Shown one piece after another: positions 54,498 through 63,140 of a DNA stretch of 64,000 nucleotides. The stretch comes from Erythrobacter sp. YT30 (lineage in GTDB: Bacteria; Pseudomonadota; Alphaproteobacteria; Sphingomonadales; Sphingomonadaceae): assembly GCF_001542875.1 (NCBI RefSeq), contig NZ_LMAF01000003.1, forward strand, positions 248,001 to 312,000, in the 5' to 3' direction. A program made the position numbers and the translations under genes. Numbering within the stretch: the first letter of the stretch is position 1; every line of letters begins with the position of its first letter. The notes below the pieces were generated by a model. That model worked only from the letters and a program-made list of their open reading frames with translations, had not been told where the DNA came from and did no database searches.

Positions 54498-55192
54498 ACC
54501 AGAACGCGTCCGGAAATGTCTTGAAGCATCGCGGGGTCGACCAGCTCGATCCCGCGCTTGCCCGTCCGCTTGATTGCACCCATTTTCTCAAGTTGGCCAA
54601 GCTTTCGGCTCACCGTCTCGATCGTCAGGCTGAGCATATTGGCTATCTCTCCGCGGGTAAGTGGTAGTTCAAAATTCTGCGCGGGGTGGCACGATGATTT
54701 GCTTGCAGCACTTGCGAAGTCATAGATCAGGGCAGCTAGCCGTGCTTCAGCTTTTCCGTGACCTGCCAGCTCCATCAATCCCCGTGAGGCGAGAAGGTCT
54801 TCCTGGCTGCGCCTCAACAATGCTCGGGCGAGGGCAGGATAGTCTTCCAAAGCGCGCTCTATGTCGGGACGTGCAAAGGTGCAAAGTCGGCTTTCGGTGA
54901 GAGCAATCACGTCGTGATGTGCGAATGGCGCAAACAATTCCCCGACAAAACCTGATGGATGCACAAGCGCCAATATCTGCTCGTTTCCTTCGGCATCGAA
55001 AGCCGCGACCTTTAGCGCGCCGCTTACGAGAGTGGCACAGGCTGCATCTTCATCACCGGCCGCGAACAACATCTCGCCAGCTTCAAGAACGCGTGTTCGG
55101 CCAGCAGCAGCCAGCGCATCGCGTTCCTCTTCGCTTAGGACGGCGCACGCCGCGCTGTCGCGAACTGGGCATTCCGCACAAGCCAGATTCAT
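54494..55192 (-). CDS. fnrL: FNR-type oxygen-sensing regulator (FnrL)
   Basis: 232-residue Crp/Fnr regulator. The N-terminus has C5-x2-C8-x7-C16 in CAECPVRDSAAC and a fourth Cys at 104 (SRLCTF), the ligand set of an oxygen-labile 4Fe-4S cluster and the same spacing as Rhodobacter FnrL. The recognition helix reads ETVSRKLGQLEKMG, whose E--SR reads TTGAT half-sites. Activator of FNR boxes such as those at 13030 and 53992. Its ATG overlaps the upstream lipoprotein gene by 4 nt. Confidence 0.93.
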   Translation of the reverse strand: MNLACAECPVRDSAACAVLSEEERDALAAAGRTRVLEAGEMLFAAGDEDAACATLVSGALKVAAFDAEGNEQILALVHPSGFVGELFAPFAHHDVIALTESRLCTFARPDIERALEDYPALARALLRRSQEDLLASRGLMELAGHGKAEARLAALIYDFASAASKSSCHPAQNFELPLTRGEIANMLSLTIETVSRKLGQLEKMGAIKRTGKRGIELVDPAMLQDISGRVLV

Positions 55193-55701
55193 GATCCCAA
55201 TGCTCGCTCCAACTCGCTCAACGTCGCATCCTGTTTTGAAATTATTTCAAGTACTTGTCCTTGCGCCGCCTTGATTTCATCTTCGGGCGCGAACTGTATG
55301 GAGGCCTGCATTGCCAAAAGATCGATCTCTCCCAGAACGAGCGCCGTATTGCTGCGCAGCGACGAAAGCTGCGCCAATTCGAGCAGTGCGTCGGTGTATG
55401 CAAGGCTATCCGATGCTCGCCCGCGGCCTGCATCAATCGCTTGGCGTGCTCCCCGTTGGGCCGCCTGAAACTCTGAGAACGCACTCTCAGCTTTGGCGAC
55501 CAATTGCCCGATCTCGGCTTCAGTGGCTACGGGAGCTACCGATTGCGACGCCTCGGCGGGAGGAGTTGCAAACTGTCCTTGCACTCGTTCAAAATCACGC
55601 ATGGCAAGCGATGGATATCGGTCAGGATCGCCAGCGCATGCGGCCAGTAAAATCGCTACACAAAGACCCGCGGCGGCGTTTCGAAGCAACTCTTGTCTCA
55701 T
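55189..55701 (-). CDS. lipoprotein of unknown function
   Basis: 170 residues from the ATG at 55701. The signal peptide ends with lipobox LAAC, then a long helical region (QLVAKAESAFSEFQAAQRGA and LEIISKQDATLSELERAL) predicted to be a coiled coil. It resembles small coiled-coil envelope lipoproteins but I do not recognise a family. Co-transcribed with fnrL, which it overlaps by ATGA. Confidence 0.75.
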   Translation of the reverse strand: MRQELLRNAAAGLCVAILLAACAGDPDRYPSLAMRDFERVQGQFATPPAEASQSVAPVATEAEIGQLVAKAESAFSEFQAAQRGARQAIDAGRGRASDSLAYTDALLELAQLSSLRSNTALVLGEIDLLAMQASIQFAPEDEIKAAQGQVLEIISKQDATLSELERALGS

Positions 55702-55792
55702 CGCCAATGCTGCTACCATGATGAGGCTAGGGCGGAAACCCGCTTCTCTTCAATCTGCAGGCTACCGACAGCATTTTGTATCGTGTGGGGCG

Positions 55793-55821
55793 TTGACTTG
55801 CCTCGATGTTTCCCTTAACGG
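55793..55821 (+). promoter_or_regulatory. possible rplU-rpmA promoter
   Basis: TTGACT at 55793-55798 with a 17-nt spacer before TAACGG at 55816-55821. About 100 nt of leader then precede the rplU ATG. The -10 match is weak. Confidence 0.35.
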
Positions 55822-55924
55822 CACGCTTCTTTCGAGCGCTGTATGTCAGCGCCGCAATATTGCTGGGTGCGTGCCGTGAGTGTGCAAGTGCCAGGCAAAG
55901 CACAAGACTGAGAGTATAAAAGCC

Positions 55925-56455
55925 ATGTTCGCGATAGTGCGCACAGGCGGCAAACAATATCGGGTTGCCGCCGGAGACAAGATTGCCGTTGAAAAGCTCG
56001 CCGGAGAAGCCGGTGAGACCATCACGCTGGATGACGTTCTGCTGGCCGGTGAGGGTGACAGCATTGCTGATGCGTCCAAAGTGAGCGTTTCGGCTGAAAT
56101 CATCGCTCAAGCTAAGAGCGAAAAGGTCGTCGTTTTCAAGAAGCGTCGCCGTCACAACTATCGCCGCAAGGCTGGCCATCGTCAGCAGATGACGCTGCTG
56201 CGCATTACTGACGTGGGTGCTGGCGCTAAGAAAGCTCCGGCGAAAAAGGCTGCTGCTCCCAAGAAGGAAGCTGCCACGGAAGCAAAGGCTGCTCCGGCAA
56301 AGAAAGCGCCTGCTAAGAAGGCTCCGGCCAAGAAGGCACCAGCAGCCAAAGCAGAGCCCAAAACCGCAGCTGCAAAAAAGCCTGCAGCGAAAAAAGCTCC
56401 AGCCAAAAAGGCACCGGCCAAGAAAGCCGCGCCCAAGGCTGACGACACAAAGTAA
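55925..56455 (+). CDS. rplU: 50S ribosomal protein L21 with long Lys/Ala/Pro tail
   Basis: L21 binds 23S rRNA. Residues 1-100 are standard L21 ([20 protein letters not shown] at the start, [15 protein letters not shown] binding RNA). Residues 101-176 are a tail of KKAPAK and AAKKA repeats like histone H1; the usual L21 ends near residue 105. The ATG at 55925 is preceded by a purine-rich GAGAGTATAAAAGCC. Followed by rpmA as usual. Confidence 0.96.
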   Translation: MFAIVRTGGKQYRVAAGDKIAVEKLAGEAGETITLDDVLLAGEGDSIADASKVSVSAEIIAQAKSEKVVVFKKRRRHNYRRKAGHRQQMTLLRITDVGAGAKKAPAKKAAAPKKEAATEAKAAPAKKAPAKKAPAKKAPAAKAEPKTAAAKKPAAKKAPAKKAPAKKAAPKADDTK

Positions 56456-56467
56456 GGATCAGGACCA

Positions 56468-56737
56468 ATGGCACATAAAAAAGCAGGTGGTTCATCACGT
56501 AACGGTCGCGACTCAGCCGGTCGCCGCCTTGGTGTGAAAAAATTCGGCGGCCAGGACGTGGTCGGCGGAAACATCATCGTGCGTCAGCGCGGCACCAAAT
56601 TCTATCCGGGCACCAATGTCGGCATGGGCAAGGATCACACCCTCTTCGCACTCGAAGAAGGCGTGGTGCGATTCCACAAAGGCAAGCTCGGTCGCAAATA
56701 CGTGTCGGTAGACATGATTGCGCAAGCAGCCGAATAA
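56468..56737 (+). CDS. rpmA: 50S ribosomal protein L27
   Basis: 89-residue L27, placed at the peptidyl-transferase centre. [20 protein letters not shown], followed by LGVKKFGGQ, is the canonical N-terminus, without the cleaved extension of Firmicutes. [20 protein letters not shown] and AGGATC upstream are also typical. Forms an operon with rplU, 12 nt apart. Confidence 0.98.
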   Translation: MAHKKAGGSSRNGRDSAGRRLGVKKFGGQDVVGGNIIVRQRGTKFYPGTNVGMGKDHTLFALEEGVVRFHKGKLGRKYVSVDMIAQAAE

Positions 56738-56739
56738 CC

Positions 56740-56851
56740 GGACGATTTGCACATAGGATCGTCCAAAGGGGGCGGTCCCGACCGGAGCAAGACCGGTCAT
56801 TAAGAGGGAGAAGGGCCACCCCAGTTTACCGGGGAGAACCTTCTCCCTCTT
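56740..56851 (+). terminator. hairpin cluster after rpmA
   Basis: First GGACGAT (56740-56746) with ATCGTCC (56758-56764), then a 13-bp perfect stem AAGAGGGAGAAGG (56802-56814) with CCTTCTCCCTCTT (56839-56851), whose loop contains CCCC and GGGG that pair further. No long U-run follows, only CTCTTTGCG, so it may be a 3' stabiliser as well as a terminator. Confidence 0.6.
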
Positions 56852-56959
56852 TGCGTCTCTCCCTCAAAACATTTCGCGGGTCTTTAGGCTTTGCGGAAAT
56901 GAATATGTCATCTGCGCCGACTATTGGGTCCGGGCGCAGGGGCGAGAGAGGACGGACAC

Positions 56960-57511
56960 GTGTTTCATCGCAGCGACAGGCTCTTATTGAGACCGATATG
57001 GCCAGAGGATTGGCCAGGCATCTTTTCCGGGATTGCGGACGAAGGTATCGTGCGGAATCTTGCGAGCGCTCCATGGCCCTACGAAGAAAAAGACGCACGC
57101 GAATTTACGGCGCTGCCGACAGATCCGCTGCATCCGCGTTTCATGATCACACGGGCTCGGGACGCTTTGGTCATTGGCTGTATCGGTATCGATCCAGTGC
57201 CAGGCGATGAAACAATGGTTGAGCTTGGATATTGGATTGCTCGCCCGCATTGGGGGCAGGGCTATGCCACCGAGGCAGGGCGCGCTGTTCTTGAAGTGGC
57301 GGCGACGCTGGGCCACCGTGAGCTCATGGGCTCCCACTTTCTGGACAATCCCGCATCGGGCAAGGTTCTGACCAAGCTCGGTTTTCAGCCAACCGGCCGG
57401 ATCGTTGAGCGGCATTCTTGTGGGCGCGGCGTAAAAGCCCAGAGCGCGGAATATCGCCTCGATCTCTCGGCAACGGCGTATGCCTTTTCGCAAGATGCAC
57501 AGGCGGCCTAG
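56960..57511 (+). CDS. GNAT family N-acetyltransferase
   Basis: 183-residue RimJ/RimL-type acetyltransferase. DRLLLRPIWPEDWPGIF opens the fold, ELGYWIARPHWGQGYATEAG contains the acetyl-CoA-binding Q-x-x-G-x-G/A variant, and LDNPASGKVLTKLGFQPTGR completes it. I prefer the GTG at 56960, preceded by AGAGAGGACGG, over a TTG at 56924. Substrate unknown. It follows rpmA, as in many sphingomonads. Confidence 0.87.
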   Translation: MFHRSDRLLLRPIWPEDWPGIFSGIADEGIVRNLASAPWPYEEKDAREFTALPTDPLHPRFMITRARDALVIGCIGIDPVPGDETMVELGYWIARPHWGQGYATEAGRAVLEVAATLGHRELMGSHFLDNPASGKVLTKLGFQPTGRIVERHSCGRGVKAQSAEYRLDLSATAYAFSQDAQAA

Positions 57512-57848
57512 TTGAGAGCCATTCTCGACTAGGGTGACAAAGGTTACACCCTGTCACCCACAAGGTTTGGTAAAATATATAGTTTTTACATCGGTTTATG
57601 GTGATAAATATCCGGGTGACGGACAGGGGTGTGCAGCCTTACATTCGCGCGCACGTCCCTGTTTGTCTCATCGGACCTGAGTTTCAAAACCCGCATTTTT
57701 GGGTTGTAACGACGATGCGAAAGAGCACGTGCGCTGTGCCATGCTGCTGGCGGGTAGGAAAGCCGGCACGGCCGCTCGTGTGATGCGGGTAAGTCATTGA
57801 CCAATCGCTGACTTGTCGCCCACCGCGAATCCGCCTATTTCGTCACTC
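57512..57848. other. intergenic region with repeat copy 2
   Basis: 337 bp between the acetyltransferase and TetR genes. It holds the inverted copy of the two-copy element at 57531-57629. No other gene or RNA recognised. Confidence 0.6.
57531..57629 (-). repeat. two-copy intergenic element, copy 2 (inverted)
   Basis: Reverse complement arrangement of 48956-49054: the 28-bp block at 57531-57558 and the 16-bp block GGGTGACGGACAGGGG at 57614-57629, again 55 bp apart. In this copy the palindrome arms extend to 8 bp (GGGTGACA / TGTCACCC). Confidence 0.8.
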
Positions 57849-58448
57849 ATGGCACAACGCAAACGCTTATCTCCTGAAGAATCACGCAATTCCGCTCTGC
57901 AGGCGGCTCGTGCGCTTCTGATCGAGTCCGGCCCTCAGGCGGTCACGCTGAAAGCGGTCGCTGGGCGCATAGGTCGCACGCATGCCAATCTGCTGCATCA
58001 TTTCGGTTCGGCAGCGGGGCTGCAAAAAGAGCTTGCTCGCTACCTGTCCGAAACGGTGTGCGAAACGATCAAGCAGGCGGTTGATGCCAACCGTGCAGGG
58101 CTTGGCTCTCCGCGTGAGGTCGTCGATCTGGCCTTTGATGCCTTTGACAAAGAGGGAGCAGGTGCACTTGCCAGTTGGATGATCCTGACGGGCAATGAAG
58201 ATGCGCTGAGCTCAATTGTCGAGACAATCCATCAGTTGGTGGATGATATTGGCGCGGAAGAAGCGACGATGGAGCGCGACGTCAGCCATCTGCGCGAAGA
58301 CACATTGTCGCTGGTGCTCATGGCAATGGGCGATGCGTTGATTGGTAAAGCGCTCGCACGTTCGCTGGGTCTGCCTGACACGGCTGCGCGCGATCGGGCG
58401 CAAAAAATGCTCGAAGCTTCGCTTGAGGAAGTCAATCCGGCTGAGTGA
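57849..58448 (+). CDS. TetR family transcriptional regulator
   Basis: 199-residue TetR repressor. The N-terminal helix-turn-helix (LKAVAGRIGRTHANLLHHFG) is typical, and the C-terminal ligand-binding half is helical with no recognised specificity. The ATG at 57849 begins MAQRKRLSPEESRN; a start at 57813 would add 12 residues. Its stop lies within the end of the ygfZ gene on the other strand (17-bp overlap). Targets unknown; repeat copy 2 lies upstream. Confidence 0.87.
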   Translation: MAQRKRLSPEESRNSALQAARALLIESGPQAVTLKAVAGRIGRTHANLLHHFGSAAGLQKELARYLSETVCETIKQAVDANRAGLGSPREVVDLAFDAFDKEGAGALASWMILTGNEDALSSIVETIHQLVDDIGAEEATMERDVSHLREDTLSLVLMAMGDALIGKALARSLGLPDTAARDRAQKMLEASLEEVNPAE

Positions 58449-59166
58449 TTCCGGCGCGCTGCCATTCGGGCAGACTTGCCGGATCAAGATCGGCCACTCG
58501 CAAATGATCGACTGCTAGGCCAAGATCGGCATAAGCGGCCTTGCGGCGTTTTCCTTCTGACTGATCCAGCGGCACGACCACCAGTCGCCGATTGACCTTT
58601 TGCCGCCAGTTCATGCGCGCAGTGTTCTCCTGACCGATATAGCAACCCTTGTTGAAATTGACGCCATTCAGCTCAACGGCGTTGGTTTCCAGCCAGAGAA
58701 TGTCCTTCAGGTCTTCGCCTTCAGGGACACCAAGCGCGAGCCGGTGAGCCAGATACTCCTGATCAGCCGTAGCGTCACCAGATGCGGGTGCGATCCAGCG
58801 ATGGCCTAAGCGAGCGAGGCGCGGGTCTTGGGGCGCGCCATCGCGCGGATCAGACGACCAGTGCACGGCAAGAGTGTCATCGCGGACGATCTCGATCTTG
58901 CGGCGCAAGCGATAGAGCGAAAGCCGTTTTGCAAGGTCATCGGCATGGTCCGCATCGCAATCGAGCAGCAGCGCGCCGTCATCTCCCTCCCAAACGAAGA
59001 AATCGAACATCGCTTTGCCTTGTGCGGACAAGAGCGCTGCATAGACGGGCAATCCAGCCGAAACGTCATTGGTGACGAGCCCTTGGAGAAATTCGCGCAA
59101 GTCCTCCGATGCGTCTTGGGGGGCGATGCGGACGATGGCGCGGGAGGCGAGGCGGGTGGCTGTCAC
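58432..59166 (-). CDS. ygfZ: YgfZ/IBA57-type folate-binding protein
   Basis: 244-residue GcvT-related protein that helps iron-sulfur enzymes, binding tetrahydrofolate. The signature KGCYIGQENTARM (KGCYxGQE) with the reactive Cys is present, and VTNDVSAGLPVYAALLSAQG with MFDFFVW is the GcvT-like start. Overlaps the ATP-grasp gene upstream by 4 nt and the TetR gene downstream on the other strand. Confidence 0.94.
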   Translation of the reverse strand: MTATRLASRAIVRIAPQDASEDLREFLQGLVTNDVSAGLPVYAALLSAQGKAMFDFFVWEGDDGALLLDCDADHADDLAKRLSLYRLRRKIEIVRDDTLAVHWSSDPRDGAPQDPRLARLGHRWIAPASGDATADQEYLAHRLALGVPEGEDLKDILWLETNAVELNGVNFNKGCYIGQENTARMNWRQKVNRRLVVVPLDQSEGKRRKAAYADLGLAVDHLRVADLDPASLPEWQRAGITQPD

Positions 59167-60053
59167 GTCGTTTTCACTCTTCTGGCAATGGCGCGGGCGA
59201 TAAGTTCGCCAAATTGCGGTCCTTGTTCGGGATAGAGATAGGGTTCGATCAGCTCCGCTTCCATAAGCGCCAGATCATCATCGTCCCGGGACAGCATATC
59301 CACGCGGGCATAAAGCGGTTTATCAAACGGTAGTGCAGCGATGATCGCGGCGGCCTGATCGGCTTCTGAGCGAGTTGGAACATGCACTTCCTCGCGACCG
59401 CCATACATGGATTGGATTCGATAATCGCCCGATGCAGGCCGCTTTCGCAATGCGTGTGAGAGCTCTCCGTCGATGAAGATAAAGGACAATTCGCCCTGCT
59501 GCTCTATCGCGGAGAGATAGGGTTGCAGCATAGCCGGCGCATCGAAGTGCCAATCATCGGCGATGTTGCCTGCGCTCAGCAATTCCTGCCCCAACGCCCC
59601 CGCACCTATCTGGCGCTTGACCACCAGCTTCTCGCATCCGAATGCTTCCATGGCGTCATCGGCATTTTTACGGCTTACCGAATCGAGCCAGATTGTTGGG
59701 ATGGTCTGCGCGCCGAGGCTTTCGAGCTCTCGCAGATACGTCTTCGTGATGTTCCATCGGACGATGTCTGGCGGATTGCACACTGCGATCCCTTGTCCCT
59801 CCAGCGCTTCAAGTTTTTCGAGGAATTCCTCTGCCTTGTCCTGATAATTCCAAGCCGTGCCCAGCATGACGAGATCAAGGCCCTCAAAGTCCTCGAGCGG
59901 CGCCTCCCAGTCGATCACATGGAGACCGAGCCCCGCCGTTTTGAAGGCTGGCGCGAGCGCCTTGATCATATTGTCGTGCTCGAACGCATCCTCGCGCCGC
60001 TCGCCTGCGCCAGGGAGCGTTGTCTCACACGCCAGAAATCCTATTCTCGCCAT
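59163..60053 (-). CDS. ATP-grasp domain protein
   Basis: 296-residue protein resembling RimK- and glutathione-synthetase-like ligases. Consistent features are [20 protein letters not shown], the central [15 protein letters not shown] (Lys for ATP), the acidic [20 protein letters not shown], and a C-terminal [15 protein letters not shown] (metal-binding Glu and Asn/Asp region). Substrates unknown. Divergent from pyrC across about 70 bp. Confidence 0.85.
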   Translation of the reverse strand: MARIGFLACETTLPGAGERREDAFEHDNMIKALAPAFKTAGLGLHVIDWEAPLEDFEGLDLVMLGTAWNYQDKAEEFLEKLEALEGQGIAVCNPPDIVRWNITKTYLRELESLGAQTIPTIWLDSVSRKNADDAMEAFGCEKLVVKRQIGAGALGQELLSAGNIADDWHFDAPAMLQPYLSAIEQQGELSFIFIDGELSHALRKRPASGDYRIQSMYGGREEVHVPTRSEADQAAAIIAALPFDKPLYARVDMLSRDDDDLALMEAELIEPYLYPEQGPQFGELIARAIARRVKTT

Positions 60054-60121
60054 GGCGAAGCCGTCTATTGCTTGGCCATCGCTCTGGAAAGAGCGGATGC
60101 ACGGCGCTAGGCATTTTTGCG

Positions 60122-61159
60122 ATGACAGACACTCTCACCATTCGCCGCCCCGATGATTGGCATCTCCATTTCCGCGATGGCGATGTGATGCGCGCGGTTG
60201 TTCCGTATACCGCGCGCCAGTTCGCACGCGCGATCGTGATGCCGAACCTCACGCCGCCTATCACGACGACGGAAATGGCCCGCGATTACCGTGAGCGGAT
60301 CCTGGCTGCGGTGCCAGAGGGGCATGATTTCATGCCGCTGATGACGTGCTATCTGACCGACACGACAAACGTTGACGATCTGGCGCGCGGAGCAGGCGAG
60401 GGCGTGTTCACCGCCGCAAAGCTTTACCCCGCCAATGCGACGACAAATTCGGCAAGCGGTGTCAGCGATGTCGAGCTGATCTATCCGGTGTTGGAACGGA
60501 TGGAAGCAGAAGGCATCGTCCTGTGCGTGCACGGTGAAGTGACCGATCACGATATCGACGTGTTCGACCGCGAGGCTGAATTCATCGAACGACATCTGCG
60601 CGCGATAATTGCCAATTTCCCAAAGCTTAAAGTGGTTTTCGAACACATCACGACATTGGACGCGGTGGAGTTCGTCAAGGCTTCAGGCCCCAACGTCGCG
60701 GCTACTATCACCCCGCAGCACCTTCACATCAATCGCAACGCCATGCTGGTGGGCGGAATACAACCGCACAATTACTGCCTTCCCGTGGCGAAGCGGGAAA
60801 CGCACCGCTTGGCCCTGCGCGCGGCGGCAACGTCGGGGTCGCCCAAATTCTTCCTAGGAACCGACAGCGCGCCGCATTTCCGGCACGACAAGGAAAGCGC
60901 GTGCGGGTGCGCAGGCATTTTCGGGGCGCCCGTGGCGCTCGAAAGCTATCTGACTGTCTTTGATGAAGAGGGGGCAATCGAGCAATTCGAAGGCTTCGCC
61001 TCGCTCTATGGCCCCGCATTCTACGGATTGCCGGTGAATGAGGACAGTGTCACGCTTGAGCGCGCCGAAAGCCCAGTACCCGATGAGCTTGCGCTTGCTG
61101 GATCAACCATCGTCCCCTGGCACGGCGGCCAAACGCTCGGCTGGCGCTTTAGGGGTTAA
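60122..61159 (+). CDS. pyrC: dihydroorotase
   Basis: Converts carbamoyl aspartate to dihydroorotate in pyrimidine synthesis. Class II, E. coli-like, 345 residues. [13 protein letters not shown] gives two zinc His, [17 protein letters not shown] supplies the carboxylated Lys, and [16 protein letters not shown] and [12 protein letters not shown] the other metal ligands. The ATG at 60122 is where the family begins; the in-frame start at 60020 is upstream of it. Stop overlaps rarD on the other strand. Confidence 0.96.
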   Translation: MTDTLTIRRPDDWHLHFRDGDVMRAVVPYTARQFARAIVMPNLTPPITTTEMARDYRERILAAVPEGHDFMPLMTCYLTDTTNVDDLARGAGEGVFTAAKLYPANATTNSASGVSDVELIYPVLERMEAEGIVLCVHGEVTDHDIDVFDREAEFIERHLRAIIANFPKLKVVFEHITTLDAVEFVKASGPNVAATITPQHLHINRNAMLVGGIQPHNYCLPVAKRETHRLALRAAATSGSPKFFLGTDSAPHFRHDKESACGCAGIFGAPVALESYLTVFDEEGAIEQFEGFASLYGPAFYGLPVNEDSVTLERAESPVPDELALAGSTIVPWHGGQTLGWRFRG

Positions 61160-62070
61160 GCAGCCGCCTTGCTCCGGCGTGATCGCATCAGCAGATCGCC
61201 CACAAAAATCGCAACCGCAATCCAGATCAAGACAAAGCTGCCGAGTTGGGCGGGTTTCAGCTCTTCGCCAAAAACGGTGAGGCCGAGGAAGAACACGATG
61301 GTAGGCGCCAGGTACTGAATAAAGCCAAGCGTTGAATAAGGCATGCGGCGCGCAGCAATTGCGAACAGCATCAACGGGACTGCGGTCACCACACCTGAAA
61401 ATACGATAATCGCGCTCAGCTCTGCATCCTTGCCGAACGCGCTGCCCACGGGCGTTGCGGCATACCATGCAGCAATGCCGATTGCTGGCAGCAAAAGGAT
61501 GGCGGTCTCGATCGTGAGACCTGGGAGCGCACCCACATCAACCTGTTTTCGAACAATGCCATAAAGGCCAAAGCTAAGCGCGAGACTGAGGCTGATCCAC
61601 AGCGATGTCAGCGCGCCAGCGGCCAGCAATGCTACAGCAAGGCTCGCAATTGCAACCGCAATCCATTGCCATTTTGAAAGCCTCTCACCCAGCAACACGG
61701 TGCCCAAGAGCACATTAAGGAGTGGGTTCAAGTAATAGCCAAGGCTCGTCGCATAGACCTGTTCGTTGGTGATCGCCCAGATGTAGATAAACCAATTGGC
61801 CGCAATCAAAAAAGCGCTGGCAAACAGGGCAAGCAGAGTGCGCGGTGTTGACAGCGCCTGGCGCAATGCTGGGAATTGCTTTCGGATCGCGACGATCAGG
61901 AAACAGAAAGGCAGCGTGAAAATGATCCGCCAGCCGACAAATTCAAATGGCGGAACAGCCGCCGCCAGCAGGAAATAGAGCGGCAGAAAACCCCAGATCA
62001 AATAGGCGCCCAGCGCGGCTGGCAATCCGGATGCTTCACCGGTTTCTTCAGCGGGATCGGGATTGCGCAT
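61156..62070 (-). CDS. rarD: EamA family transporter RarD
   Basis: 304-residue inner-membrane protein with ten hydrophobic helices in two EamA repeats. The opening [40 protein letters not shown] and [20 protein letters not shown] are typical of RarD, which resembles drug/metabolite exporters. Substrate unknown. It ends with a short basic tail. Confidence 0.92.
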   Translation of the reverse strand: MRNPDPAEETGEASGLPAALGAYLIWGFLPLYFLLAAAVPPFEFVGWRIIFTLPFCFLIVAIRKQFPALRQALSTPRTLLALFASAFLIAANWFIYIWAITNEQVYATSLGYYLNPLLNVLLGTVLLGERLSKWQWIAVAIASLAVALLAAGALTSLWISLSLALSFGLYGIVRKQVDVGALPGLTIETAILLLPAIGIAAWYAATPVGSAFGKDAELSAIIVFSGVVTAVPLMLFAIAARRMPYSTLGFIQYLAPTIVFFLGLTVFGEELKPAQLGSFVLIWIAVAIFVGDLLMRSRRSKAAA

Positions 62071-62414
62071 GGCGAGCGGTTAGGCGCGCATCCGCTGCTT
62101 GCCAAGCAACATCAACCGATAGGCCGCTTACATCGCGCAAAAATTCTGAATGTTCGCTGTCATGGGTGATCGCAGCGTGTTCAGATAAACTCCACTATAG
62201 ATGAACGCACAGTTTGAGAGACGTAACAGTCACTCCATGAACTTGGGCCAATCCCACCAACGGCCCGGGCGCGGCAACCACCGGTCGCGGAAAGCGCTTC
62301 CATGCCTCATCCGAGGTGTGGGAGCGTTTTTGCGTTTGTTATGAGCGCGCTTATCGGGTGCAGCTATCCCGCTCTGGGAATGTTAACCGAGCTCTGGCAA
62401 AGGGGCTGACGATC
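62071..62414. other. intergenic region, nothing recognised
   Basis: 344 bp between rarD and the lipoprotein gene. A 47-codon frame at 62201-62344 has no good ribosome site and no recognised product. No RNA gene or repeat seen. Confidence 0.5.
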
Positions 62415-63140
62415 ATGCTGCGCTCTTCTCGCCCAATAGCTCCCATTCTTGCGACGTTTTGCCTCGCCACGGCATGCAGCGAGGCGCCGCTTGCCGATAC
62501 GGACGCCAACGGTGTGGCAGCAGACCCCGTGATTTCGCGCGCGCTCAACGACCCTTTGATGATCGATCCCGATCTTGCCTGGATCAACGAAGCAAACGCG
62601 GCCATCGGTTATCACGGCAATCATGCACTTCCCGTCTTTGCCCCTGATGAGCGGGCCGCCGCGCTGGCGAGAGATGCCGCGCGGATTGAACTGGCCGAAG
62701 AAGGGGCGATTGAGGAATTGCCCGCTGCTGGAAATCTTGATGACGCCGAATCGCTGACGGGCCTTTCAACCCTGCGCGAAATTCTGGAGGCGGTGGGTGC
62801 ACCGGCTGAATGTGGGGAAGGGGCGAGCGATGATCTTGCTTGGGCAGCGCAAATGCCGAAGGCAGCATCCATCATCCCGCACGGAATGGTACAGCAGGCT
62901 GCTGGCTCTGATACCGGCGACTGCAAGCTGCGCATTGTTCGCTACCTCACGCAGATAGGTGCACAGGACGCGCTGCAATACCACTATACGCGAGCTGCCA
63001 ATGCGCAGTTCGAAACATCCTACAAAAGCGGCAAGTCCGAACTCATCAAGGGTGAGAAAGCGGGCGAAAAGGTGTTTGCTGATATTGCCGATGCGCCGGG
63101 TGGCTTGCGCCTCGTCACATTGGTCCACTGGACCAACTGA
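62415..63140 (+). CDS. lipoprotein of unknown function
   Basis: 241 residues from the ATG at 62415, with AAAGGGG upstream. The signal peptide ends at a lipobox-like ATAC (Cys 20). The mature part is acidic and helical at first, then has two short Cys-bearing stretches (PAECGEGASD and SDTGDCKLRI) that could form a disulfide, and ends in VTLVHWTN. I do not recognise a family. Its stop abuts the stop of the astD-like gene on the other strand. Confidence 0.75.
   Translation: MLRSSRPIAPILATFCLATACSEAPLADTDANGVAADPVISRALNDPLMIDPDLAWINEANAAIGYHGNHALPVFAPDERAAALARDAARIELAEEGAIEELPAAGNLDDAESLTGLSTLREILEAVGAPAECGEGASDDLAWAAQMPKAASIIPHGMVQQAAGSDTGDCKLRIVRYLTQIGAQDALQYHYTRAANAQFETSYKSGKSELIKGEKAGEKVFADIADAPGGLRLVTLVHWTN

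Noticed and set aside
62201..62344. A 47-codon frame in the gap after rarD
   Set aside because: Basic and low in structure, no convincing ribosome site, and nothing conserved recognised. Left as unannotated.
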